Positions 9,500 through 16,722 of a stretch of DNA of 64,000 bases are shown piece after piece. This stretch comes from Aquitalea sp. LB_tupeE (GTDB taxonomy: Bacteria; Pseudomonadota; Gammaproteobacteria; Burkholderiales; Chromobacteriaceae). Numbering within the stretch: the first letter of the stretch is position 1; every line of letters begins with the position of its first letter. The notes under the pieces are model-generated. The model ran no database searches. It had not been told where the DNA came from and was given only the letters and a program-made list of their open reading frames with translations. The DNA lies in contig NZ_JACAXB010000017.1 of assembly GCF_013391415.1 (NCBI RefSeq), positions 124,001 to 188,000 of the forward strand, read 5' to 3'. The position numbers were made by a program, and so were the translations under genes.

Positions 9500-9682
9500 A
9501 GGCTGCAGGCAAAGTGATGTGGGGCGATTTGACCGTGCCCGGCACTGCCGGGTCTTGCAATCAGCTTGTAGATTGCGTCGCCCTTTCCCACGTGCTTACC
9601 CTGTCGGGAGGCTCGCCTTCCTGCGCAGCGCGAGAGGGCGGTTATCCGGTTTCAAACCGCGTCCCAGGGCCGGGATAAGGTG
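9500..9682. other. Structured intergenic segment between convergent lapA and lapD
   Basis: No ORF. It contains several nested inverted repeats: CCCGGCA/TGCCGGG (9538-9552, one-base loop), GCAATC/GATTGC (9557-9576), CTCGC/GCGAG and GCGGTT/AACCGC, with a longer-range GCCCT/AGGGC pairing around them. The purpose is unknown; it could be a non-coding RNA or the structured 3' end of the lapGD transcript. Confidence 0.4.
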
Positions 9683-11611
9683 TTAGTGAATGGCCGGACC
9701 GGTCAGGCAGTGCACGCCCATCTCCACCAGCGCCCTGGCATCGTCGGCATTGCTGATGCCCTTGGCTTCCAGCCGCACCCCCATCAGTGCAGCCATGCGC
9801 AGCAGACCGCGTAGCAGTGCGGCACGACCTTCATCGGCATGAATACCCTGGGTGAGCGTGCTGTCTAGCACCAGATAGCTGATGCTGGCCTCGTGGGTAC
9901 GGGCCACCAGCGCCAGATTGTGGCCCTGGATTTCCACCGCCAGCTGATGACCGGCCGGGCGGATGGCGCGGCTGAAGGCGACAAAGTGCTCCCAGTGCTC
10001 GTCCAGACCGGTTTCATGGAATTCAAAGTTGATCTGCCGTTCCGGATAGCGCTGCAACAGCTGCATGATGGCCGGCAGGAAATCCGGATACTGCAAGGAA
10101 GCCGGTGACATGTTCACCGCCAGGCAGCCGGTGGGGCCATGCTGCAAGGCCAGTTGCAGGGTGTTGATGTCCAACCGGTGCACCAGCCCCAGACGGGCGG
10201 CCTGCGAAACCAGGCGCAACGCACTCATGGCCGGCAGGGCATCCCGGGCCGGACGATACAGCATGCCCTCGTGCCACAGCACATGACGCTCCGGGTCACA
10301 TACCGGATACCAGCGCAGCTGCAGCGAATCATCCTGGCAGGCAGCCTCCAGCAAGGGTTTCCAGTCCGGCTGTACCTGACTGGAGGCCTGGGCGTGCTGT
10401 TGGTCCAGCACCCAGCTGTTCAGCGGCTGGGCTTCGGCCAGGGTCAGGCTGTCGCTGGCGCGGGCCAGCACATCGCGCAGGGTGTCGCCGCTGTGGAAAG
10501 ACGTAATGCCGATATGGCCCAGGCCCGGTTGGTCGGACAAGTCCATGGTCCAGTACACCGGCCATAGCAGGCAAAGTTCGTCCGCCAGCTTGCCAGCGTC
10601 TTCTGCCCCCAGTTCCGGGCAGAACAGCGCGAAGTCGGCACCGCGCAGGCGGGTAGCCATCCAGCCGCGCTGCGTCTGGCAACGGGTGGACAAATCATCC
10701 GCTACCCGCTTGAGCAGGGCATCGGTACGTTGCCCGCCCAGACGCTGGTTCAATTCGGCCAGCCCCGCCACGCGTACCAGCAGCAAGTGGCCGCTTGCCG
10801 GGTCGGCCTGCGGGTCCAGCAAGCTGTTGAAACGTTGTTCGAAGGCCTCGCGGTTGGGCAGGCCGGTATTGCTGTCGGTCAGCACCTCACGGCGCAGGCG
10901 GTCCACTTCGTCGCGCAGGCCTAGCAGGTAGTTTTGCAGCCGTTCCACCATGTGGTTCATCGCCATCGCCACTTCGGCCAGTTCCGGAATACCGGGAATG
11001 GCAATGCGCATGAAGCGCTGTTCACTGATGGCGTGGGCCTGGGTCACTACGGTTTGCAATTCGCGGCGCAGCTTGCGGATGTCCAGCACCCCCAGCAGGC
11101 CCGCAGACAGCCCGATCACCACCAGCCAGAAGACGGTTTGCAAGGCACCCTGCCACAGCGAACTGTAGGCATAGCCCAGGTGGGCGCGCACCACGATGCG
11201 CCCGGCCTGCAGCCAGCCATTGCTGACCTGGGCCTGGCCATCTTGTGGCTTGAGCGGCAACAAGTGGTGGAACCAGGCAGGGGTGTCTTCCAGACCATTG
11301 CGGTTGCGCAGATGGATGGTCATGTCGGCGGGCACACCTTCCCAGCTGATCTCGGCGAAATGCCCCTGCTCGAAAGCGGCCCCCAGCAGGGTTTGTGCCA
11401 TCACCGGGTCGGCCTTGTACTGGGTGACCATCAGCGCCAGCGCATTGGCGGTATCGGCGCTTTGTGCCGTCAGCTGTTGTTCCAGATAGCTGCGGGCATT
11501 GAGCAGGTTGGCAATCAGCGCCCCGCCGATGGACAGAGAGACCAGCAACAGCAGCAACAGCCACAGGCGCTGTACTAGCGAGAGCTTGCGCGACATCACG
11601 GTTGTACTCAA
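9683..11611 (-). CDS. lapD: LapD-like c-di-GMP receptor with degenerate GGDEF and EAL domains
   Basis: 642 residues from a TTG whose first base overlaps the lapG stop region; an in-frame ATG at 11596 (MSRKLSLVQR) is the alternative. Order: membrane helix about 13-35, periplasmic LapD/MoxY N-terminal domain about 36-150, second helix about 155-175, HAMP about 176-230, GGDEF-like about 240-400 with RGADF in place of RGGDEF, and EAL-like about 410-640 with EGM in place of EAL and AKGI in place of EGVE. Loss of both active sites is characteristic of LapD, which binds c-di-GMP through its EAL domain and then sequesters LapG in the periplasm. It is co-transcribed with lapG and lies next to lapA. 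Confidence 0.92.
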   Translation of the reverse strand: MSTTVMSRKLSLVQRLWLLLLLLVSLSIGGALIANLLNARSYLEQQLTAQSADTANALALMVTQYKADPVMAQTLLGAAFEQGHFAEISWEGVPADMTIHLRNRNGLEDTPAWFHHLLPLKPQDGQAQVSNGWLQAGRIVVRAHLGYAYSSLWQGALQTVFWLVVIGLSAGLLGVLDIRKLRRELQTVVTQAHAISEQRFMRIAIPGIPELAEVAMAMNHMVERLQNYLLGLRDEVDRLRREVLTDSNTGLPNREAFEQRFNSLLDPQADPASGHLLLVRVAGLAELNQRLGGQRTDALLKRVADDLSTRCQTQRGWMATRLRGADFALFCPELGAEDAGKLADELCLLWPVYWTMDLSDQPGLGHIGITSFHSGDTLRDVLARASDSLTLAEAQPLNSWVLDQQHAQASSQVQPDWKPLLEAACQDDSLQLRWYPVCDPERHVLWHEGMLYRPARDALPAMSALRLVSQAARLGLVHRLDINTLQLALQHGPTGCLAVNMSPASLQYPDFLPAIMQLLQRYPERQINFEFHETGLDEHWEHFVAFSRAIRPAGHQLAVEIQGHNLALVARTHEASISYLVLDSTLTQGIHADEGRAALLRGLLRMAALMGVRLEAKGISNADDARALVEMGVHCLTGPAIH

Positions 11612-12312
11612 AAGGCAAAACCTTCCGTTTTCAGTTTATCCAGCAGCTGTTTCCAGCGGGTCAGCCGGTTGACATTGTTGTTCTGGGTGCCGCCCACCCA
11701 GATGCTTTCCATATTGAAGCTGAATACCGGGATCAGGTCGGGCCGCTGCGAGGCAGGCTGGATGCTGGTGATCAGGTTATCCAGAATCAGCGGCTCCACG
11801 GTCGGACTGGCATAGTATGCCAGCACCATATGCGCCTGGGTAACATTGCTGGAGGGGCCGCCAATGCGGGCCTTTACATAAGTCAGCCGGATCTTGTCCG
11901 GTGCCATGCCCAGCAGCCGCAGCGAGACGTATTTGGCAATCACGAAACCCTTGCAGTCGGCCATGCCCTTGCCGAAGGTTTCCAGGGGTGTGGCCCAGTA
12001 ATCTTCCTGCCGCCATACCTGGCTGTTTTCAGCGTAGGTGATGCGCCGGTTGAAAAACTCGTTCACATCCTTCAGCCGTGCGCTGTCGTTACTGCCGGCA
12101 TTGTTCAGCATGGTTTGCCAGTCGCGGTACAAGCGCTGTGCCTGCGGGCCATAGCGCGCCACGGTTTGTTCGCTGGGCAGGCTGCTGCCGGTTACCGCCA
12201 GACACAGCAGCCAGCCCAGCAACACGGGCAGCAGGGCGCGCCAGCCGCTGCGTAGCAGGCTGATGGGGGCAATGACGCAAGATGTCGTCATTAAGGAAAT
12301 GGGCACGCGCAT
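11608..12312 (-). CDS. lapG: LapG-like periplasmic cysteine protease (transglutaminase-like)
   Basis: 234 residues with an N-terminal membrane/signal segment (LLPVLLGWLLCLAVTGSS). The catalytic cysteine is in ADCKGFV, the histidine in AHMVLAYY and the aspartate in PLILDNL, the Cys-His-Asp order of the bacterial transglutaminase-like cysteine proteases. It should cut the di-alanine site of the neighbouring LapA-like adhesin (AAAG at residues 113-116) and be held inactive by LapD. No good ribosome-binding site precedes ATG 12312 or the in-frame ATG 12291, so the start is uncertain. It is translationally coupled to lapD. Confidence 0.92.
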   Translation of the reverse strand: MRVPISLMTTSCVIAPISLLRSGWRALLPVLLGWLLCLAVTGSSLPSEQTVARYGPQAQRLYRDWQTMLNNAGSNDSARLKDVNEFFNRRITYAENSQVWRQEDYWATPLETFGKGMADCKGFVIAKYVSLRLLGMAPDKIRLTYVKARIGGPSSNVTQAHMVLAYYASPTVEPLILDNLITSIQPASQRPDLIPVFSFNMESIWVGGTQNNNVNRLTRWKQLLDKLKTEGFAF

Positions 12313-12428
12313 GGCATTAAATGTGTAAAAAAAGGGAAATAACAGTAAAATTCCGTGTGTATAATTGTTAGATAGTGTTTAAAAAATTTGTTTAAAATTA
12401 ATCACACATTCGATATGGGGTAGTATCA
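12313..12428. promoter_or_regulatory. A+T-rich divergent promoter region between lapG and lapE
   Basis: 116 bases of A+T-rich sequence separating divergent genes. TATAAT at 12360-12365 is a candidate -10 element for the rightward gene; no convincing -35 is present at the correct spacing. Confidence 0.35.
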
Positions 12429-13967
12429 ATGAGAAATTTGCGCAAATCCATCAGTTTGTCGGTGGCCATTGGCTTGACAGGCGTGGCCGCTTTGTTGCCG
12501 CAAGCTGCCAATGCTATCGAGGTGAATGCTGCCGTTCAGCAAGCCATCCTGAACAACCCCGAAGTGCTGGCCAAGCTGCACCAGTTCCGCGGTGCCGGCC
12601 AGGATGTGAATGTGGGCCGTTCCGGTTACATGCCGACTGTGGATTTGAGCTATGAATCAAACCGCCAGCGCTATGACTACCCCAGCACTGTTGCGGTTGC
12701 CGACCAGAATTACACCACCCGTGGCTGGAAGCTGACGCTGAACCAGAACCTGTTCCAGGGCCTGCAAACCTATAACACCGTCAAGCAACTGGGTTATGAC
12801 GAACAGGCACGTTACTTTGATTTCCTCGATACCAGCGAAAGCATTGCGCTGCAAACCGTGCAGGCTTATCAAGACGTGCTGCGTTATCGCCAGCTGCTGG
12901 ATACCGCGCAGGAAAATTATGCCATTCACAAGGGCATCTTCGAGCAGATTGCGCAAAAGGTACAAGCTGGTGTGGGCCGCCGTGTGGACCTGGAACAAGC
13001 CGCTGGCCGTCTGGCACTGGCCGAGACCAACCTGATCACCGATACCTCCAACCTGCATGATGTTTCGGCGCGCTATGCCCGCCTGACCGGTACCCAGGCT
13101 CCGGCCCAGCTAAGCGAGGTGCCGTCGATGAAAGACGCGCTGCCGGCCAACCCGGACCTCATCAAGAATGCTGTTGCCCATAACCCGGCCTACCTGAGCA
13201 CGCTGGCCAGCGTGCGTTCGGCCACTGCCGAAGTGAATGTCCGCCGCGGTGCGTTTGCGCCGACGCTGGACTTGCAGGCCAGCAAGGCACCTACCGACAA
13301 TTACAATGGTTACAATGGTCGCAGCAATATCAGCTCGGTGGCGGTCATTTTCAACATGAATCTGTTCCGTGGTGGTGCCGACCGTGCCCGTCTGGGTTCT
13401 TCCGCCGAAAAGCTGAATGCCACCAAAGACCAGCGTGAAAAAGTTTGCCGCGACATGCGCCAGACCCTGAGCATTGCCAACAACAACATCATCAAGCTCA
13501 AAGACCAGATGGAATCGCTGCGTCAGCACCAGCTTTCCACCGAGAAAGCGCGTGATGCCTATCGCAAGCAGTTCGACATCGGCCAGCGTACCTTGCTGGA
13601 CGTGCTGGACAGCGAAAACGAGCTGTTTGATGCCCAGCGCGCCTATATCAATGCCCAGTCCGATTACAAAGTGGCCGAAGCCACGGTACTGGCCAATTCC
13701 GGCCGCTTGCTGGAAACGCTGAAACTGAAGCCGGTGGAAGACTTCAAGACCGACAACAGCCTGAACGAAGAAGAGCAGAACGCGTGTGATACCAGCTACA
13801 CCCCGCCGCCGGTGATCGACGTGAAGTCGATTGCGGCACGTCAGTACACCGCGGCAACCGCCGAAGCCCAGGCCGCACCGCAAGCCGCGCCGCTGGCAGC
13901 CCAGCCGGTCAAGGCCGGCAAGCCCAAGGCCAAGAAGAAAAAGCCGGTAGCCTCCGCAGCCAACTGA
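12429..13967 (+). CDS. lapE: TolC-family outer-membrane channel protein (LapE-like)
   Basis: 512 residues. Signal peptide of about 29 residues ending ANA before IEVNAAVQQ. Two outer-membrane efflux repeats follow, with the usual AVQQAILNNPEV start and the second half near VARNPAYLS-like sequence (VAHNPAYLSTL). The C-terminal 90 residues are a Pro/Ala/Lys-rich tail ending in KAKKKKPV, not part of the TolC fold. The channel should complete the type I exporter and hold the LapA-like adhesin by its N-terminal plug. It sits next to lapG on the opposite strand. GGGG lies 8 bases before the ATG. Confidence 0.9.
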   Translation: MRNLRKSISLSVAIGLTGVAALLPQAANAIEVNAAVQQAILNNPEVLAKLHQFRGAGQDVNVGRSGYMPTVDLSYESNRQRYDYPSTVAVADQNYTTRGWKLTLNQNLFQGLQTYNTVKQLGYDEQARYFDFLDTSESIALQTVQAYQDVLRYRQLLDTAQENYAIHKGIFEQIAQKVQAGVGRRVDLEQAAGRLALAETNLITDTSNLHDVSARYARLTGTQAPAQLSEVPSMKDALPANPDLIKNAVAHNPAYLSTLASVRSATAEVNVRRGAFAPTLDLQASKAPTDNYNGYNGRSNISSVAVIFNMNLFRGGADRARLGSSAEKLNATKDQREKVCRDMRQTLSIANNNIIKLKDQMESLRQHQLSTEKARDAYRKQFDIGQRTLLDVLDSENELFDAQRAYINAQSDYKVAEATVLANSGRLLETLKLKPVEDFKTDNSLNEEEQNACDTSYTPPPVIDVKSIAARQYTAATAEAQAAPQAAPLAAQPVKAGKPKAKKKKPVASAAN

Positions 13968-13984
13968 TCGTTCCGGCTCCATGA

Positions 13985-14010
13985 AAAACGCCACCGTAAG
14001 GTGGCGTTTT
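13985..14010. terminator. Bidirectional terminator between lapE and the MCP gene
   Basis: AAAACGCCACC, loop GTAA, GGTGGCGTTTT. A perfect stem with A and T tracts on the two sides, serving both convergent genes. Confidence 0.85.
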
Positions 14011-14042
14011 CGTATCTGGCTGATGCGCAGCGTGCCGGGGAC

Positions 14043-15692
14043 TTAAACCCGGAAGCGGTTCAGGCTGTCATCCAGTGCGGCAGACAAATCCTTCAGCTTC
14101 TGCGCCAGCTGATTGGATTCCTGCACCGAGCGGTTGGTGCTGTCATTCATCTGCGCAATCTGTTCCACATTGCGCGCTACATCCTGACTGGCCTGGCTTT
14201 GTTCCTTGATGGCACCGGCCACATCGCCAATCTTGTCCACCGAGCGCTGCGACAGATCGCGAATCAGCTGCAAGGAGCTGGCCACCTGTTGCGTACTGCT
14301 CACCCCGGTTTCGATACGTGTATTGGCCTGCTGCATGCTGACAAAGGCTTGCTTGGTATCGCTTTGCACGCTGGAAATGCGCGAGGAAATTTCCGCTGTG
14401 GCCACGCTGGTGCGTTCGGCCAGCTTGCGTACTTCATCGGCCACCACGGCAAAGCCACGGCCCATTTCACCAGCCCGTGCCGCTTCGATGGCGGCATTGA
14501 GCGCCAAGAGATTGGTCTGGTCGGCGATGTCGCGAATCACCTGCACGATATTGCCGATTTCACCTGAGCGCTGGTTCAGCTGTTCGATCACCTTGGCCGT
14601 GCTGGTGATGCTGTCGGCAATCTGGCGGATTTCATCTGCTGCCTGGGCGGCCAGCTGGCTGCTGTGGGTGGCTTCTGCCGTGGCATGGCGTGCTTGTTCC
14701 TCCACCCCCTGGGTGTTGTCCGACACCATGTGAATGCTCACCGTCATCTGTTCGATGCTGGCGGCGCAGGCCGAAGCGGCCTCGGACTGCTGATGCGAAG
14801 CCCTGGCCACGTAGTCGCTGACATCGCCCAGCCGGTCGGCCACGCCAACCAGCTGCGATGAATACCCGTGGGATTCCTGGATCAGCGTGCGTACCGTGCC
14901 CACCAGGTCGGAAACCGAACGGCCCATGCTGCCCAGTTCGTTACGGCCCAGGTCCGGCAGCTGCTGCGTCAGGTCGCGGCTTTGTGCCAGCTGCTGGCTG
15001 CTGTCGCGCATGCTGTTGAGCGGGTGACGGATGGAATGGATGATGACCCAGGACAGGGCAATGCCCAGCAGCAAGGCAATCACCAGCAGCGCCACCACGG
15101 CATTGCGTACCGATGCCGACGTGCTGTTGATTTGCCCGCCCAGGGCATTGACTGCCTCCACCGCCGCCTTGCTGATGGTTTGCAGCATGTCTTCCATCTG
15201 GTGCACGTTTTCCTTGAACTTGCCGATGGCTGCATTGCCGTCTGCCGGGCTGGTAATGCTGCCGGCTTCTACCTGTGCGCTGACATTATTGAAGCCATCG
15301 GCATAGGCTTGCAGCAGCTCGCCTTGTTTTTGCACCGGGCCTGTCAGGCTGCCACTCAGGCTGTTGCTGCCGTCGCTCAGCGACTGGGACAGTTTTTTCA
15401 CCGTGTCCTGCGCCTTGCTGTAGGTGTCTTTCCATTTGCCCAGGTATTCGCCGCGTTTTTCGCGGTTGGCAATGTTCAGGAAATAGTCTTTCTCAAAGCG
15501 GCGCAAATTACCCATGTGGACGCGCAGCTCGGAGACATCACGAAAGAACATCAGCTCGTGGCTGGCGACTTCATCGACTCGGCGGTCGATACGGCCCAGT
15601 CCTTGCAGGGTAATGCTGCCGATGATGGCCAGCGCTACCAGCAGCAGGCCGAAGCCCGCCGTGATGCGCGCGGCAATGGATAAATTTTTCAT
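14043..15692 (-). CDS. Methyl-accepting chemotaxis protein
   Basis: 549 residues. ATG 15692 is preceded by GGTGGGG and preferred over the in-frame GTG at 15704. Membrane helix about 8-28, a periplasmic four-helix-bundle ligand domain about 30-185 with a [11 protein letters not shown]-type stretch, second helix about 190-212 ([17 protein letters not shown]), HAMP and then the cytoplasmic coiled coil. The hairpin tip that contacts CheA/CheW is clear ([32 protein letters not shown]) near residue 400. There is no C-terminal CheR-binding pentapeptide. The ligand cannot be told from sequence. Confidence 0.95.
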   Translation of the reverse strand: MKNLSIAARITAGFGLLLVALAIIGSITLQGLGRIDRRVDEVASHELMFFRDVSELRVHMGNLRRFEKDYFLNIANREKRGEYLGKWKDTYSKAQDTVKKLSQSLSDGSNSLSGSLTGPVQKQGELLQAYADGFNNVSAQVEAGSITSPADGNAAIGKFKENVHQMEDMLQTISKAAVEAVNALGGQINSTSASVRNAVVALLVIALLLGIALSWVIIHSIRHPLNSMRDSSQQLAQSRDLTQQLPDLGRNELGSMGRSVSDLVGTVRTLIQESHGYSSQLVGVADRLGDVSDYVARASHQQSEAASACAASIEQMTVSIHMVSDNTQGVEEQARHATAEATHSSQLAAQAADEIRQIADSITSTAKVIEQLNQRSGEIGNIVQVIRDIADQTNLLALNAAIEAARAGEMGRGFAVVADEVRKLAERTSVATAEISSRISSVQSDTKQAFVSMQQANTRIETGVSSTQQVASSLQLIRDLSQRSVDKIGDVAGAIKEQSQASQDVARNVEQIAQMNDSTNRSVQESNQLAQKLKDLSAALDDSLNRFRV

Positions 15693-15902
15693 TGTGTTCC
15701 CCACCCAGGTTGACAGGCAGTCAAGACATCATCATTAGCCGATGAGTGCTGCCTGATACATTCCGCCATCTTGATGACCGGCCGATGACAGTTGCAGTGC
15801 AATGAAAGTGTGCAATGTCAGCAGTTGCTGTCCGGACTGGCGTTTATTCGGCGCGAACCTTGCCACTTCATGCCAAGGAATGCAAGCTGTTTGACAGTAT
15901 TG

Positions 15903-16703
15903 TCATGCAGGGGTGGCCAGGCCGATGACCTGGTAGGTATTACGCCACAGTGCCTGCTTCAACTCATTCAAGTCCATCTTGCGCAATTCTGCCATGACGA
16001 TAGCGAACTGATTGAGGTTGGCCGGGGTATTGGGCTGTTGTTGCGCCCATTCCGGCCGGATGTCGGGCGCGTCGGTTTCCAGCACCAGGGCGGACAGGGG
16101 AAGGGTGGCGGCCAGTTCGCGGATGCGGCGCGAGCCGCTATAGGTCATGGCACCGCCAAAACCCAGCTTGAAACCCAGCTGGATGAAGGCGTCAGCTTGC
16201 TGGCGGCTGCCATTGAAGGCGTGGGCGATGCCGCCCCTCACCGGGATCTGGCGCAGGTATTTCAGAACGCGGTCCTGCGCGCGGCGCACATGCAGCAGAA
16301 CGGGTAAATCGTATTTGCGTGCCAGTTTCAGCTGTTCCACCAGCAGGGCTTCCTGGCGAGCCGCGTCCAGCCCAGGAACATAAAAATCCAGCCCGATTTC
16401 ACCCACGGCAACCGGCGCATGCTGTTGCAGGTATTGCTCCAGCGTGTGCAGGTGCTCATCCAGATGCCGGGACAGGTAGATGGGGTGCAAGCCAAAGGCC
16501 AGCCAGCACCCATAACGCTCACGCATGGCCAGGCTGTCGGCAAAGCTGTCGCTGTGAATGGCCGGCAGAATCAGCTGTCCCACGCCGCTGGCTTGCGCTG
16601 CCGCCACCAACTGGTCGCGCCAGCCGGTAAATTCCGGTGCATCCAAATGGCAGTGCGAGTCAATCAGGCAGGGGCTGGGGCGGGGGGCAAAGTGTCTGGT
16701 CAT
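15903..16703 (-). CDS. TatD-family metal-dependent hydrolase
   Basis: 266 residues from ATG 16703 (MTRHFAPRP). Metal-binding residues of the TatD amidohydrolase fold are all visible: HCHLD near the N terminus, GEIGLD, HVRRAQ, HAFNG and ETDAPDI. Family members are Mg-dependent deoxyribonucleases or related phosphoesterases; length is normal. It starts 20 bases after the stop of the upstream GGDEF-EAL gene on the same strand, so the two may be co-transcribed. The sequence is closer to the YjjV/YcfH branch than to TatD itself, but this is not certain. Confidence 0.9.
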   Translation of the reverse strand: MTRHFAPRPSPCLIDSHCHLDAPEFTGWRDQLVAAAQASGVGQLILPAIHSDSFADSLAMRERYGCWLAFGLHPIYLSRHLDEHLHTLEQYLQQHAPVAVGEIGLDFYVPGLDAARQEALLVEQLKLARKYDLPVLLHVRRAQDRVLKYLRQIPVRGGIAHAFNGSRQQADAFIQLGFKLGFGGAMTYSGSRRIRELAATLPLSALVLETDAPDIRPEWAQQQPNTPANLNQFAIVMAELRKMDLNELKQALWRNTYQVIGLATPA

Positions 16704-16722
16704 GGCGCCAGTGTAACTGCTG

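Noticed and set aside
9500-9682. c-di-GMP-I riboswitch on the minus strand
   Set aside because: Only scattered words resemble the aptamer, the conserved CCTAAACC and tetraloop-receptor parts are missing, and no gene start lies downstream on that strand.
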